Origin: an uncultured Synechococcus sp. | GTDB taxonomy: Bacteria > Cyanobacteriota > Cyanobacteriia > PCC-6307 > Cyanobiaceae | Direction: 5' to 3' | Assembly (NCBI GenBank): GCA_949373155.1 | Contig: CASICK010000013.1 | Location: forward strand, 1-11,131 | Length of the DNA: 11,131 nt | Part shown: piece by piece, positions 1 to 5,816 of the stretch | How the letters are laid out: each line of letters begins with the position of its first letter | Position numbering within the stretch: the stretch's first letter is position 1 | Program-made: the position numbers and the translations under genes | The notes under the pieces: model-generated | Database searches by the model: none | What the model was told of the DNA's origin: nothing | Seen by the model: the letters and a program-made list of their open reading frames with translations, nothing else

Positions 1-786
1 GGGAGAGAGGAACACGGCGTTGTTTTGCTGGAAGGAACGCACCAACTTCAAGAACTTCAGAGCTGTCTTTGGAGTGAATCTGTTGCGCTTGATGTTGTTG
101 CAACTCCCGCGTGGTTGCAGTCCCATGCTGGCTTGATTCGCGCTTTGCCGGGATCTGTGCGTCTGCAGAGGATCAGTGCCGAAGCGTTGCAAGCCGGTTT
201 AACCACGGTTCAGCCCGATGGTGTTGCCTGCTTGCTGCCTTTGTCTTGCTTGCCTTCAGCGGTTGCGGCCCCCGAATTTGTTCTGGCGCTGGATCGCATC
301 CAGGATCCAGGCAACCTTGGAACGCTGCTGCGCACCGCTCGGGCCGCAGACATCCAGCAGGTTTGGTGCGCATCCGGTGCTGATCCGTTGGCGCCAAAGG
401 TGGTGCGATCGTCGGCTGGCGCGATCTTGAGCCTGCCGGTCGAGCGCTTTGGCCCTGATCCAGTGGAAGGGGTTGTTCAACTCGCCGATCGCCTGAGGCA
501 AGCCCGCGAGGCTGGACTTCAAATTGTGGCCTCGTTGGTGCCAGATGCAGCGGCTGATTTAAGCGTTCAGCCCTATTGGGAGCTGGACTGGACCCTGCCC
601 ACGGTGCTCCTGCTCGGAAATGAAGGAGCGGGTTTGGACCCGTTGTTGCAGGCCTGCTGCTCCGCTGGCGTGACCCTGCCCCATAGCTCCGCAGTGGAAT
701 CGCTCAATGTGGCTGCTGCTGCGGTCCCTCTGCTTTTGGAGAGGCGACGGGCGAGAATGACGTCTTCAACGCAGAAGATCGGGTGA
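1..786 (+). CDS. SpoU/TrmH-family RNA 2'-O-ribose methyltransferase (5' truncated)
   Basis: S-adenosylmethionine-dependent methyltransferase of the SPOUT class that methylates a ribose 2'-OH in rRNA or tRNA. The frame is open to the left window edge, so the true start lies outside; an internal TTG at 25 is not a credible start because the segment around it (EHGVVLLEGTHQLQEL) matches the usual N-terminal substrate-binding domain. All three SPOUT motifs are visible (numbering from window base 1): motif 1 DRIQDPGNLGTLLRTA near residues 98-113 with the catalytic Arg, motif 2 LLLGNEGAGL near 203-212, and motif 3 with SLNVAAAAVPLLL near 234-246. These form the trefoil-knot cofactor site. The gene ends in a GTGA overlap with lpdA, suggesting translational coupling. 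The family is certain, but I cannot tell an RlmB-like 23S rRNA enzyme from a TrmH-like tRNA enzyme. Confidence 0.9.
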   Translation, partial: GREEHGVVLLEGTHQLQELQSCLWSESVALDVVATPAWLQSHAGLIRALPGSVRLQRISAEALQAGLTTVQPDGVACLLPLSCLPSAVAAPEFVLALDRIQDPGNLGTLLRTARAADIQQVWCASGADPLAPKVVRSSAGAILSLPVERFGPDPVEGVVQLADRLRQAREAGLQIVASLVPDAAADLSVQPYWELDWTLPTVLLLGNEGAGLDPLLQACCSAGVTLPHSSAVESLNVAAAAVPLLLERRRARMTSSTQKIG

Positions 787-2225
787 GCGACGCCAATTTC
801 GACTTCGATGTGATCGTCATTGGCGCCGGATATGGCGGCTTTGATGCAGCCAAACATGCAGCCGATCATGGCCTCAAGGTGGCCGTCCTTGAATCCCGCG
901 ACATGGGAGGTACCTGCGTTAATCGTGGCTGTGTTCCTTCAAAAGCCCTGCTGGCTGCCAGTGGCCGTGTGCGCGAGCTGGCTGATGCTGAGCATCTCGC
1001 AGGGTTTGGCATTCATGCCGCTCCAGTGCGTTTTGAGCGCAAGAAGATTGCTGATCACGCCAATCAATTAGTGGCCACGATTCGGGCCAATCTCACCAAA
1101 ACCTTGGAGCGGGCAGGGGTCACGATCCTTCGCGGTCAAGGTCGGCTTGAGGGTCCTCAACGCGTTGGGGTGCGTGAGCTCAGTGGCGTGGACCGGGTCT
1201 TAACGGCACGGGATGTGATTTTGGCCACGGGTTCTGATCCCTTCGTACCCCCTGGCATCGAAACGGATGGGCGCAGTGTGTTCACCAGTGATGAGGCGGT
1301 CAATCTGGAATGGCTGCCGCGTTGGATTGCGATTATTGGCAGCGGCTATATCGGACTGGAATTTGCCGATGTCTACACGGCTTTGGGCTGTGAAGTCACG
1401 ATGATTGAGGCCTTGGATCGGGTGATGCCTACCTTTGATCCCGATATCGCCAAGATCGCGGCTCGCAAATTGATTGAGGGCCGCGATATCGATGCGCGCT
1501 CTGGAGTTTTGGCCAAATCGATTCAACCCGGATCACCGGTGCAAATTGAGCTGGTTGATATGAAAACCAGAGAGCCAGTTGAGACGTTGGAAGTGGATGC
1601 TGTGCTTGTGGCGACAGGCCGTGTTCCCAGCAGCAAGCATCTCAATCTTGAGTCTGTGGGAGTGGAGACCAATCGCGGATTCATTCCCGTGGACGACAGC
1701 ATGCGCGTGTTGGTGAACGGTGCTCCTCAGCCCAATCTCTGGGCCGTTGGTGATGTCACCGGCAAGTTAATGCTCGCTCATACGGCCGCTGCACAGGGTT
1801 CGGTGGCTGTCGACAACATCCTTGGTCATCCCCGGCAAATCGATTACCGCAGCATCCCTGCCGCCACCTTTACGCATCCTGAGATCAGCTCTGTGGGCTT
1901 ATCGGAAGCTGACGCCAAGGAGCTCGCAGGAGAAGAGGGTTTTGAGCTGGGCACCGTACGCAGCTACTTCAAAGCCAACTCCAAAGCGCTTGCCGAATTG
2001 GAAAGTGATGGCGTGATGAAGTTGTTGTTCAACAAAACCAGTGGGGAGGTCTTGGGGGCCCACATCTTTGGTTTGCATGCCGCTGATCTGATCCAGGAGA
2101 TTGCAAATGCGGTGTCACGCCGTCAAAGCGTGACGCAACTCGCCAATGAGGTGCATACACATCCAACGCTGAGCGAAGTGGTGGAAGTGGCTTACAAGCA
2201 GGCGGCTTCTGCGGTGGGGGCCTGA
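783..2225 (+). CDS. lpdA: Dihydrolipoyl dehydrogenase (E3)
   Basis: FAD-dependent E3 subunit that reoxidises dihydrolipoamide with NAD+ in the pyruvate dehydrogenase complex and the glycine cleavage system, the latter part of photorespiration in cyanobacteria. The 480-aa product has the normal family length. Visible parts: N-terminal FAD Rossmann motif GAGYGG (residues 14-19); redox-active disulfide C45-x4-C50 in GGTCVNRGCVPSK; NAD-binding motif GSGYIG (186-191) followed by an acidic residue after the second strand; a second FAD segment LWAVGDVTG; and the C-terminal dimerisation domain with the catalytic His460/Glu465 pair in HTHPTLSE. The GTG start at 783 overlaps the stop of the upstream methyltransferase by 4 bp and gives the expected short leader before the FAD motif. 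trpC follows after 3 bp, so the three genes are probably co-transcribed. All catalytic residues are present. Confidence 0.96.
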   Translation: MSDANFDFDVIVIGAGYGGFDAAKHAADHGLKVAVLESRDMGGTCVNRGCVPSKALLAASGRVRELADAEHLAGFGIHAAPVRFERKKIADHANQLVATIRANLTKTLERAGVTILRGQGRLEGPQRVGVRELSGVDRVLTARDVILATGSDPFVPPGIETDGRSVFTSDEAVNLEWLPRWIAIIGSGYIGLEFADVYTALGCEVTMIEALDRVMPTFDPDIAKIAARKLIEGRDIDARSGVLAKSIQPGSPVQIELVDMKTREPVETLEVDAVLVATGRVPSSKHLNLESVGVETNRGFIPVDDSMRVLVNGAPQPNLWAVGDVTGKLMLAHTAAAQGSVAVDNILGHPRQIDYRSIPAATFTHPEISSVGLSEADAKELAGEEGFELGTVRSYFKANSKALAELESDGVMKLLFNKTSGEVLGAHIFGLHAADLIQEIANAVSRRQSVTQLANEVHTHPTLSEVVEVAYKQAASAVGA

Positions 2226-2228
2226 GTG

Positions 2229-3113
2229 ATGGAAATTCGTCGTCGTCCGCCCAATCCCAAGGTGCAAGTTGCACATCTGGAGTACGCCGTTCCTGATCAG
2301 GACGGCGAACCTCGCAACATTCTGGAAAAAATCGTCTGGGAAAAAGATCGTGAGATCGCTGTTGCCCGGGAGCGCATGCCATTGGAGCAGTTGCGCCGCA
2401 AGGTGGCTGACTTGCCCCCAGCCCGTGATTTCCTGGCGGCGTTAAGCGCTGCAGCGGTCAGGCCGGCCGTCATTGCTGAGGTGAAAAAAGCAAGTCCCAG
2501 CAAAGGTGTGATTCGGGAGGATTTTGATCCAGTCGCCATCGCCAAGGCGTATGCGGCAGGTGGAGCGAGCTGTCTTTCGGTACTCACCGATAAAGCATTT
2601 TTTCAGGGCGGTTTCAACGTGTTGATCGAGGTGCGCGATGCCGTGGACCTTCCACTGCTTTGTAAGGATTTCATCCTTAGCCCTTATCAGCTGTATCAGG
2701 CGCGCGCGGCTGGAGCCGATGCCGCTCTTCTGATTGCGGCGATCCTCACCGATCAAGACCTTGCCTATTTCGCCAAGGTGGCCGCAACACTGGGTCTCAC
2801 GGTTTTGGTGGAGGTGCATGACGCTGAAGAGTTGCAGCGGGTGTTGGCCCTTGGTGGATTCCCTTTGATCGGAATCAACAATCGGGATCTCGCCAGTTTT
2901 GAAACGGATTTGGCAACGACCGAGACGCTCACGGCCCAGTTCGCTGAGAAATTGGCAGAGGAGAAGATTCTTTTGGTGAGCGAATCGGGACTGTTCCACC
3001 GCGCTGATCTCGATCGTGTTCAAGCCGCTGGAGCACAGGCTGTTTTGGTGGGAGAAGCCCTGATGCGGCAAGCGGATGTGGAGTCAGCCCTGCATTCATT
3101 GATCCATGGTTGA
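2229..3113 (+). CDS. trpC: Indole-3-glycerol phosphate synthase
   Basis: Catalyses ring closure and decarboxylation of CdRP to indole-3-glycerol phosphate in tryptophan biosynthesis; a soluble TIM-barrel enzyme. I chose the ATG at 2229, giving 294 aa and the [10 protein letters not shown] start of cyanobacterial TrpC; a GTG at 2226 directly abuts the lpdA stop and would add one residue. Active-site residues by family comparison: Glu84 and Lys86 in [11 protein letters not shown], Lys146 in [10 protein letters not shown] (general acid), Glu195 in VLVEVHD, Asn217 in IGINNRD, and the Glu-Ser pair of LLVSESG. The phosphate-binding segment AVLVGEALM is near the C terminus. The N-terminal extension of about 60 residues before the barrel is the usual cyanobacterial form. 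It shares a transcript with lpdA, although the two pathways are unrelated. Confidence 0.97.
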   Translation: MEIRRRPPNPKVQVAHLEYAVPDQDGEPRNILEKIVWEKDREIAVARERMPLEQLRRKVADLPPARDFLAALSAAAVRPAVIAEVKKASPSKGVIREDFDPVAIAKAYAAGGASCLSVLTDKAFFQGGFNVLIEVRDAVDLPLLCKDFILSPYQLYQARAAGADAALLIAAILTDQDLAYFAKVAATLGLTVLVEVHDAEELQRVLALGGFPLIGINNRDLASFETDLATTETLTAQFAEKLAEEKILLVSESGLFHRADLDRVQAAGAQAVLVGEALMRQADVESALHSLIHG

Positions 3114-3216
3114 GAGGGAGGTTGTGACATTTAGATCCGCACCAACACATCGTGAATCGGTTGGCCTCGATCTCGGTCCGGCAGAATTGCTGAATCTTGG
3201 GATCGCGACTTGCTGA
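3106..3216 (+). CDS. Possible 36-aa ORF bridging trpC and the nickel transporter gene
   Basis: A short open frame starts at ATG 3106 inside the end of trpC (8-bp overlap) and ends with TGA 3214-3216, overlapping the TTG start of the downstream transporter by 7 bp. An internal GTG at 3124, close behind the purine-rich stretch GAGAGGGAGG (3112-3120), would give 30 residues. The product has no recognisable domain, no membrane segment and one Cys at its end. The neat overlaps at both ends would allow translational coupling of trpC to the weak-start TTG gene downstream. It may equally be a chance frame or the remnant of a longer gene. I do not recognise it. Confidence 0.3.
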   Translation: MVEREVVTFRSAPTHRESVGLDLGPAELLNLGIATC

Positions 3217-3878
3217 TCAGTGTTCTGACGGGCTTCGCGGCAGGTGCTGTGCACGTTGTTGGCGGTGCTGATCATTTGGTCGCGATGGCCCCCTTTTCCC
3301 TGAGGCGTCCGTTGCAGGCCGTGAAGTCAGGAATGGCTTGGGGCGGCGGCCACTCGCTTGGGGTGGTGTTGCTCGGTGTTGTTGCGATTTTTTTTAAAGA
3401 TCTGATCCACGCCGAAAGCATGTCGGCATGGGCTGAATTTTTAGTGGGGGTGTCGTTGCTTGTGATTGGCGCTCTGGCCATTCGAACCGCGTTTGGCTTG
3501 GAGTTGCATACCCATGACCATCACCACGATGGTTCGGACTTGCATCGCCATCTCCATCTGCATCTTCGTGGGCAAAACAACCACCGCCGCCATGCCCATG
3601 CGGCATCGGGTCTTGGCTTGCTCCATGGATTGGCTGGTGCCGGGCATTTGTTGGCCGTGATCCCAGCTCTTGCGCTGCCGGTTCATGGTGCCATTTTGTA
3701 TTTAGTTGCTTATTTGTGCGGGTCGATGGGCGCGATGCTTGCGGTGGTGAGCACACTCTCCATGCTCACGATGCGTAGCAGCGCTCGTTTCCTGCCGCTT
3801 TTAGTGGGCTGCACCGGTGGCTTGTCGATCGTGACAGGAGCGATCTGGCTCCAGAAAACATCAGCTGACTTGTTCTAA
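3210..3878 (+). CDS. His-rich UreH/NiCoT-like nickel (or cobalt) transporter
   Basis: Predicted polytopic inner-membrane protein of 222 aa in the UreH/HupE/NiCoT-like group. Near the N terminus, in the first membrane segment, is H15-x5-D21-H22 (HVVGGADHLVAM), resembling the metal-binding HX4DH helix of NiCoT permeases. The second helix carries GGGHSLG (residues 45-51). A hydrophilic loop (about 98-132) holds 12 His, a typical metal-binding loop, followed by LLHGLAGAGHLLAV and further hydrophobic segments to the C terminus. No ATG or GTG start is in frame upstream before a stop, so TTG 3210 is chosen; the product then begins like relatives with a short leader into helix 1. The gene converges on sodX/sodN with an 18-bp overlap, and this context supports nickel as substrate. 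Direction of transport (uptake or export) cannot be read from the sequence. Confidence 0.8.
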   Translation: MLISVLTGFAAGAVHVVGGADHLVAMAPFSLRRPLQAVKSGMAWGGGHSLGVVLLGVVAIFFKDLIHAESMSAWAEFLVGVSLLVIGALAIRTAFGLELHTHDHHHDGSDLHRHLHLHLRGQNNHRRHAHAASGLGLLHGLAGAGHLLAVIPALALPVHGAILYLVAYLCGSMGAMLAVVSTLSMLTMRSSARFLPLLVGCTGGLSIVTGAIWLQKTSADLF

Positions 3879-4211
3879 CGGTGTTGAGGCGAGAGCAACA
3901 ACCTCTCCGATTAAGCATCCCTTAGGAATCCTTCCCCATTGCCGGCTGTCTGTGCTGGCATCTGGGCAGTCACCGAGAATGGTGAGCTGATTGTCAGTTA
4001 CACAGCTCAGCCGTTTGATCACCCGTCTTGAAGGCTGTTGTGGATGGATGCAAACGATGATGGAACCGATAGCGGGAAGCTCTGAGTGTTGATTGAGGGG
4101 CCGCACGATCACACGGTCCTTAGGTTTCAGCGTTGGCCACATCGAATACCCCTCCACTTGCATCACGCGTCGACGGCCACAAAAAAGCAGCAGTAGGTCC
4201 AAAAGACCCAC
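3861..4211 (-). CDS. sodX: Nickel-type superoxide dismutase maturation protease
   Basis: Small serine protease of the S24/S26 (signal-peptidase-like) clan, expected to remove the propeptide of SodN so that the new N-terminal His can bind nickel. The 116-aa product from GTG 4211 has a hydrophobic start (LLDLLLLF), then VEGYSMWPTLKPKDRVIV with the nucleophile Ser23, the general-base Lys66 in RRVIKRL, and a C-terminal ILGDCPDASTDSRQWGRIP block like the family GDNP...S.DSR..G signature. The Asn of that signature is Cys82 here. Family members are often nearer 90 aa, and an internal ATG (residue 17) would give a shorter product, so the start is uncertain. It lies 47 bp downstream of sodN on the same strand, the classic sodN-sodX pair. 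Its 3' end overlaps the convergent transporter gene by 18 bp. Confidence 0.9.
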   Translation of the reverse strand: MGLLDLLLLFCGRRRVMQVEGYSMWPTLKPKDRVIVRPLNQHSELPAIGSIIVCIHPQQPSRRVIKRLSCVTDNQLTILGDCPDASTDSRQWGRIPKGCLIGEVVALASTPLEQVS

Positions 4212-4258
4212 TGCTGCAAGAGATGGTTGAACGCTTGAAAAAGAGCTCAGAACCTGAC

Positions 4259-4726
4259 TCAGGAAGCGGTTACCCAGGCATCACTGCGGCCTTTGGACTG
4301 CCAGAACATGCCATGGATTTTCTCAACAGCGGCGAGAAGCTCTTCTGCTTTGCCTTGGTCGATATGCACCTTGCAGGCGCTGCACAGTTTTGCCGCTTTC
4401 CAGAAGGTGTCGTGGAGATCGGGGAACGTTGCCAGGTGCTCGGGCTTGAAGTAGTCGGTCCAAAGGATCAAGAGTTCATTCTTGGTCTTTTGGGCTTCAT
4501 CTTCTTTGACCGCAACGAAGCGAGCAAAGGTGTTGAGAGCAGCGTGGTGGTCTGCTGCTGAAGCAGGAGCTTCAAGCGCCTTGAGCTTTTTGGTCATCGC
4601 GAGCACTGCTTCAGCGTGAACACGAGCTGAAGCAGGGTCATACACACCGCAGGGTCCGTCGCAGTGGGCTTCAACGGTGGAAGCGGGCAAGGAGCGAACG
4701 ATCGCTGATAGAGCCGAGCGAAGCAT
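4259..4726 (-). CDS. sodN: Nickel superoxide dismutase precursor
   Basis: Disproportionates superoxide to O2 and H2O2 with a mononuclear Ni centre. The 155-aa precursor has a 20-residue propeptide ending ...TVEA, then HCDGPCGVYDP, the diagnostic nickel hook. After cleavage between Ala20 and His21, the ligands are His1 and Cys2 and Cys6 (C22 and C26 in the precursor), with Tyr9 (precursor Tyr29) near the substrate channel. The rest is the expected helical bundle, with conserved NELLILWTDYFK and the C-terminal KIHGMFWQSKGR segment. The propeptide is not a classical secretory signal, which fits a cytoplasmic enzyme. Mature length would be about 135 aa, longer than the Streptomyces enzyme (about 117). 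The ATG at 4726 is clear, but I see no strong Shine-Dalgarno. sodX follows 47 bp downstream. Use of Ni in place of Fe suits iron-poor sea water. Confidence 0.97.
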   Translation of the reverse strand: MLRSALSAIVRSLPASTVEAHCDGPCGVYDPASARVHAEAVLAMTKKLKALEAPASAADHHAALNTFARFVAVKEDEAQKTKNELLILWTDYFKPEHLATFPDLHDTFWKAAKLCSACKVHIDQGKAEELLAAVEKIHGMFWQSKGRSDAWVTAS

Positions 4727-4745
4727 CGGGTTTGAAACAGAATTT

Positions 4746-4754
4746 TCGGTCCGA
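4746..4754. repeat. 9-bp palindrome TCGGTCCGA in the sodN leader
   Basis: A perfect inverted repeat TCGG-T-CCGA lies 20-28 bp upstream of the sodN ATG, between the direct repeats and the start codon. With a one-base centre it cannot form an RNA hairpin, so if it is functional it would be a small protein-binding site. It may be chance. Confidence 0.3.
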
Positions 4755-4764
4755 CAAGCCTACC

Positions 4765-4789
4765 TATGGATCACCTGCATATGGATCAC
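4765..4789 (-). promoter_or_regulatory. Tandem direct repeat upstream of sodN, candidate operator
   Basis: The decamer TATGGATCAC occurs at 4765-4774 and again at 4780-4789 with a 15-bp period (GTGATCCATA twice in the sense of sodN). It lies 39-63 bp upstream of the sodN ATG in the 59-bp gap after the FKBP gene, and its distal copy overlaps that gene's stop codon. Read toward sodN, a weak -10-like TAGGCT (complement of 4757-4762) follows without a good -35 hexamer, so an activator or repressor bound at the repeats is plausible. The repeat is seen directly; its function is inferred. Confidence 0.4.
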
Positions 4790-5400
4790 TTTTTGATGTC
4801 TAATAATTCGACTTCAAAAATCAGGGTTGCGTTTGGAGGGATCACGCGGCCTGCTCCGCGTTTGCCGTAGCCGAGGTCAGGGGGGATCACCAGCTTGCGC
4901 TTTCCGCCCACTTTCATGCCTTGCACGCCTTCATCCCAACCCTTGATCACCCGACCGGCCCCAAGCGGAAATTCAAACGGGGTGCCGCGGTCATAGCTGG
5001 CATCAAATTGTGTGCCGTCTTCGAGGGTTCCGCGGTAGTTCACCACCACGTTCTGTCCAGAGCTGGCTACATCACCAGTGCCGACAACGAGATCGGTGAT
5101 TTTTAGGCCACTCGCTGTGACCTGAGGCTTTTCTGCTTCCATTGGACCGCCGAGGGCTGAGGCATCAGCCAGGTTGGTATCGGGTGCCATCGCAAACAGG
5201 GTGGGGTTGGGGTTGTCGGGGTCGAGTTCCATGGGATTGGCCACGGCTTGAACGACAGCCGCTTGGACATTCATCGCATTGCTGCTGGCCATGGTGGATG
5301 GCGTTGCGGCGATCACCGTGGAGGGCGACACCAGTTGGCTGATGAATGCCACCATCAGACAGGACACAAACACAGCGGTGCTGATCAAGATCTCGCGCAC
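4786..5400 (-). CDS. FKBP-type peptidyl-prolyl cis-trans isomerase, N-terminally anchored or exported
   Basis: Folding catalyst that isomerises Xaa-Pro bonds. The 204-aa product from GTG 5400 has one N-terminal hydrophobic segment (about residues 4-31, ending near STVIAATPS) that reads as a signal peptide or signal anchor, so it probably acts in the periplasm or thylakoid lumen. A low-complexity Ala/Asn/Pro linker (about 32-92) leads to a single FKBP domain to the C terminus: [61 protein letters not shown] and a final FEVELLD strand. These include the usual aromatic and Asp pocket residues. No His/Cys-rich tail of the SlyD kind is present. It lies 34 bp downstream of the phasin-like gene and 59 bp upstream of sodN, all on the minus strand, so an operon with the former is likely. 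Confidence 0.93.
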   Translation of the reverse strand: MREILISTAVFVSCLMVAFISQLVSPSTVIAATPSTMASSNAMNVQAAVVQAVANPMELDPDNPNPTLFAMAPDTNLADASALGGPMEAEKPQVTASGLKITDLVVGTGDVASSGQNVVVNYRGTLEDGTQFDASYDRGTPFEFPLGAGRVIKGWDEGVQGMKVGGKRKLVIPPDLGYGKRGAGRVIPPNATLIFEVELLDIKK

Positions 5401-5434
5401 AGAATTTTGCTCGATTCAATCCAAGTCTTGCAGT

Positions 5435-5770
5435 TCATTCCTCGCGCTCTTTCTGGCGTAACTGCTGCTCAAGCCGATCGATTCTTCCGCGCAGCTCATC
5501 TAGTTCTCGCTGACTGGCCAAACCAAGGTCCTGAATGATGTTGTCGCGATTGCGTTCGAGGTTGCGGCCCATCTGCTGTTCGAGTTCTGGCGTTTCGCCG
5601 CGCAACGCCTTGAGCACATCGTCCACAAGCGCCGAAGCATGGGTTGAATCAAGGCGGCCGCTGCTCACCCATTCCTGGGTGACGTAACGCAGCCGATCGG
5701 CAACAAGCGTGGTGGTACCGAGTCCTCGAAGAAGAAGCTGTTGCAGGGGATTAGCAGTATCCATAGCCAT
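5435..5770 (-). CDS. Phasin-like coiled-coil protein
   Basis: A 111-aa protein without signal peptide or membrane segment. Residues about 8-35 (PLQQLLLRGLGTTTLVADRL) form a predicted amphipathic helix. The C-terminal third (ASQRELDELRGRIDRLEQQL, then a charged tail) is a heptad-patterned coiled coil. This layout, a short Gly-containing helix, a charged middle region and a 'glasQREldeL..ri..LE' end, resembles the polyhydroxyalkanoate granule-associated/phasin-like family that is widely conserved in cyanobacteria, including strains without PHA. The true role is therefore unknown; oligomeric scaffold or surface binding is inference only. Start ATG 5770; a second in-frame ATG at 5764 is nearly equivalent. 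It is divergent from lnt (46-bp gap) and probably co-transcribed with the FKBP gene. Confidence 0.75.
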   Translation of the reverse strand: MAMDTANPLQQLLLRGLGTTTLVADRLRYVTQEWVSSGRLDSTHASALVDDVLKALRGETPELEQQMGRNLERNRDNIIQDLGLASQRELDELRGRIDRLEQQLRQKEREE

Positions 5771-5816
5771 TCGGGCGCGTCTCGATTCAGGATGGCTTTA
5801 TCTCCCGCTACTGACC
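5771..5816. promoter_or_regulatory. Short divergent promoter region between the phasin-like gene and lnt
   Basis: Only 46 bp separates two divergent start codons. It has TTTATC at 5788-5793 in the + sense and GATAAA in the - sense, either of which could be a -10-like element, but no convincing -35 was seen. Promoters for both genes must lie here or reach into the neighbouring coding sequence. Assignment is by position only. Confidence 0.3.

Noticed and set aside
2442..3071. 209-aa open frame on the minus strand inside trpC
   Set aside because: Lies fully antisense to intact trpC with all catalytic residues; no recognisable motif.
3142..3164. Weak hairpin CCAAC/GTTGG after trpC
   Set aside because: Only 5 bp with a 13-base loop and no T run; expected by chance.
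4133..4561. 142-aa open frame on the plus strand over sodX and sodN
   Set aside because: Antisense to two clearly identified genes and without any family likeness.
4766..4870. Small + strand ORF beginning ATGGATCACCTGCATATG
   Set aside because: About 34 codons, antisense to the FKBP 3' end and created by the direct repeat; no ribosome site seen.
4786..5400. FKBP as a dedicated Ni chaperone for SodN (SlyD-like)
   Set aside because: It is adjacent to sodN, but it has a signal or anchor segment and no His/Cys-rich metal-binding tail, so it would act in another compartment from SodN.
5709..5816. Upstream extension of the lnt frame to 5709
   Set aside because: The extra 36 residues are Arg/Cys-rich, overlap the divergent phasin-like gene, and precede a natural ATG right before the first membrane helix.
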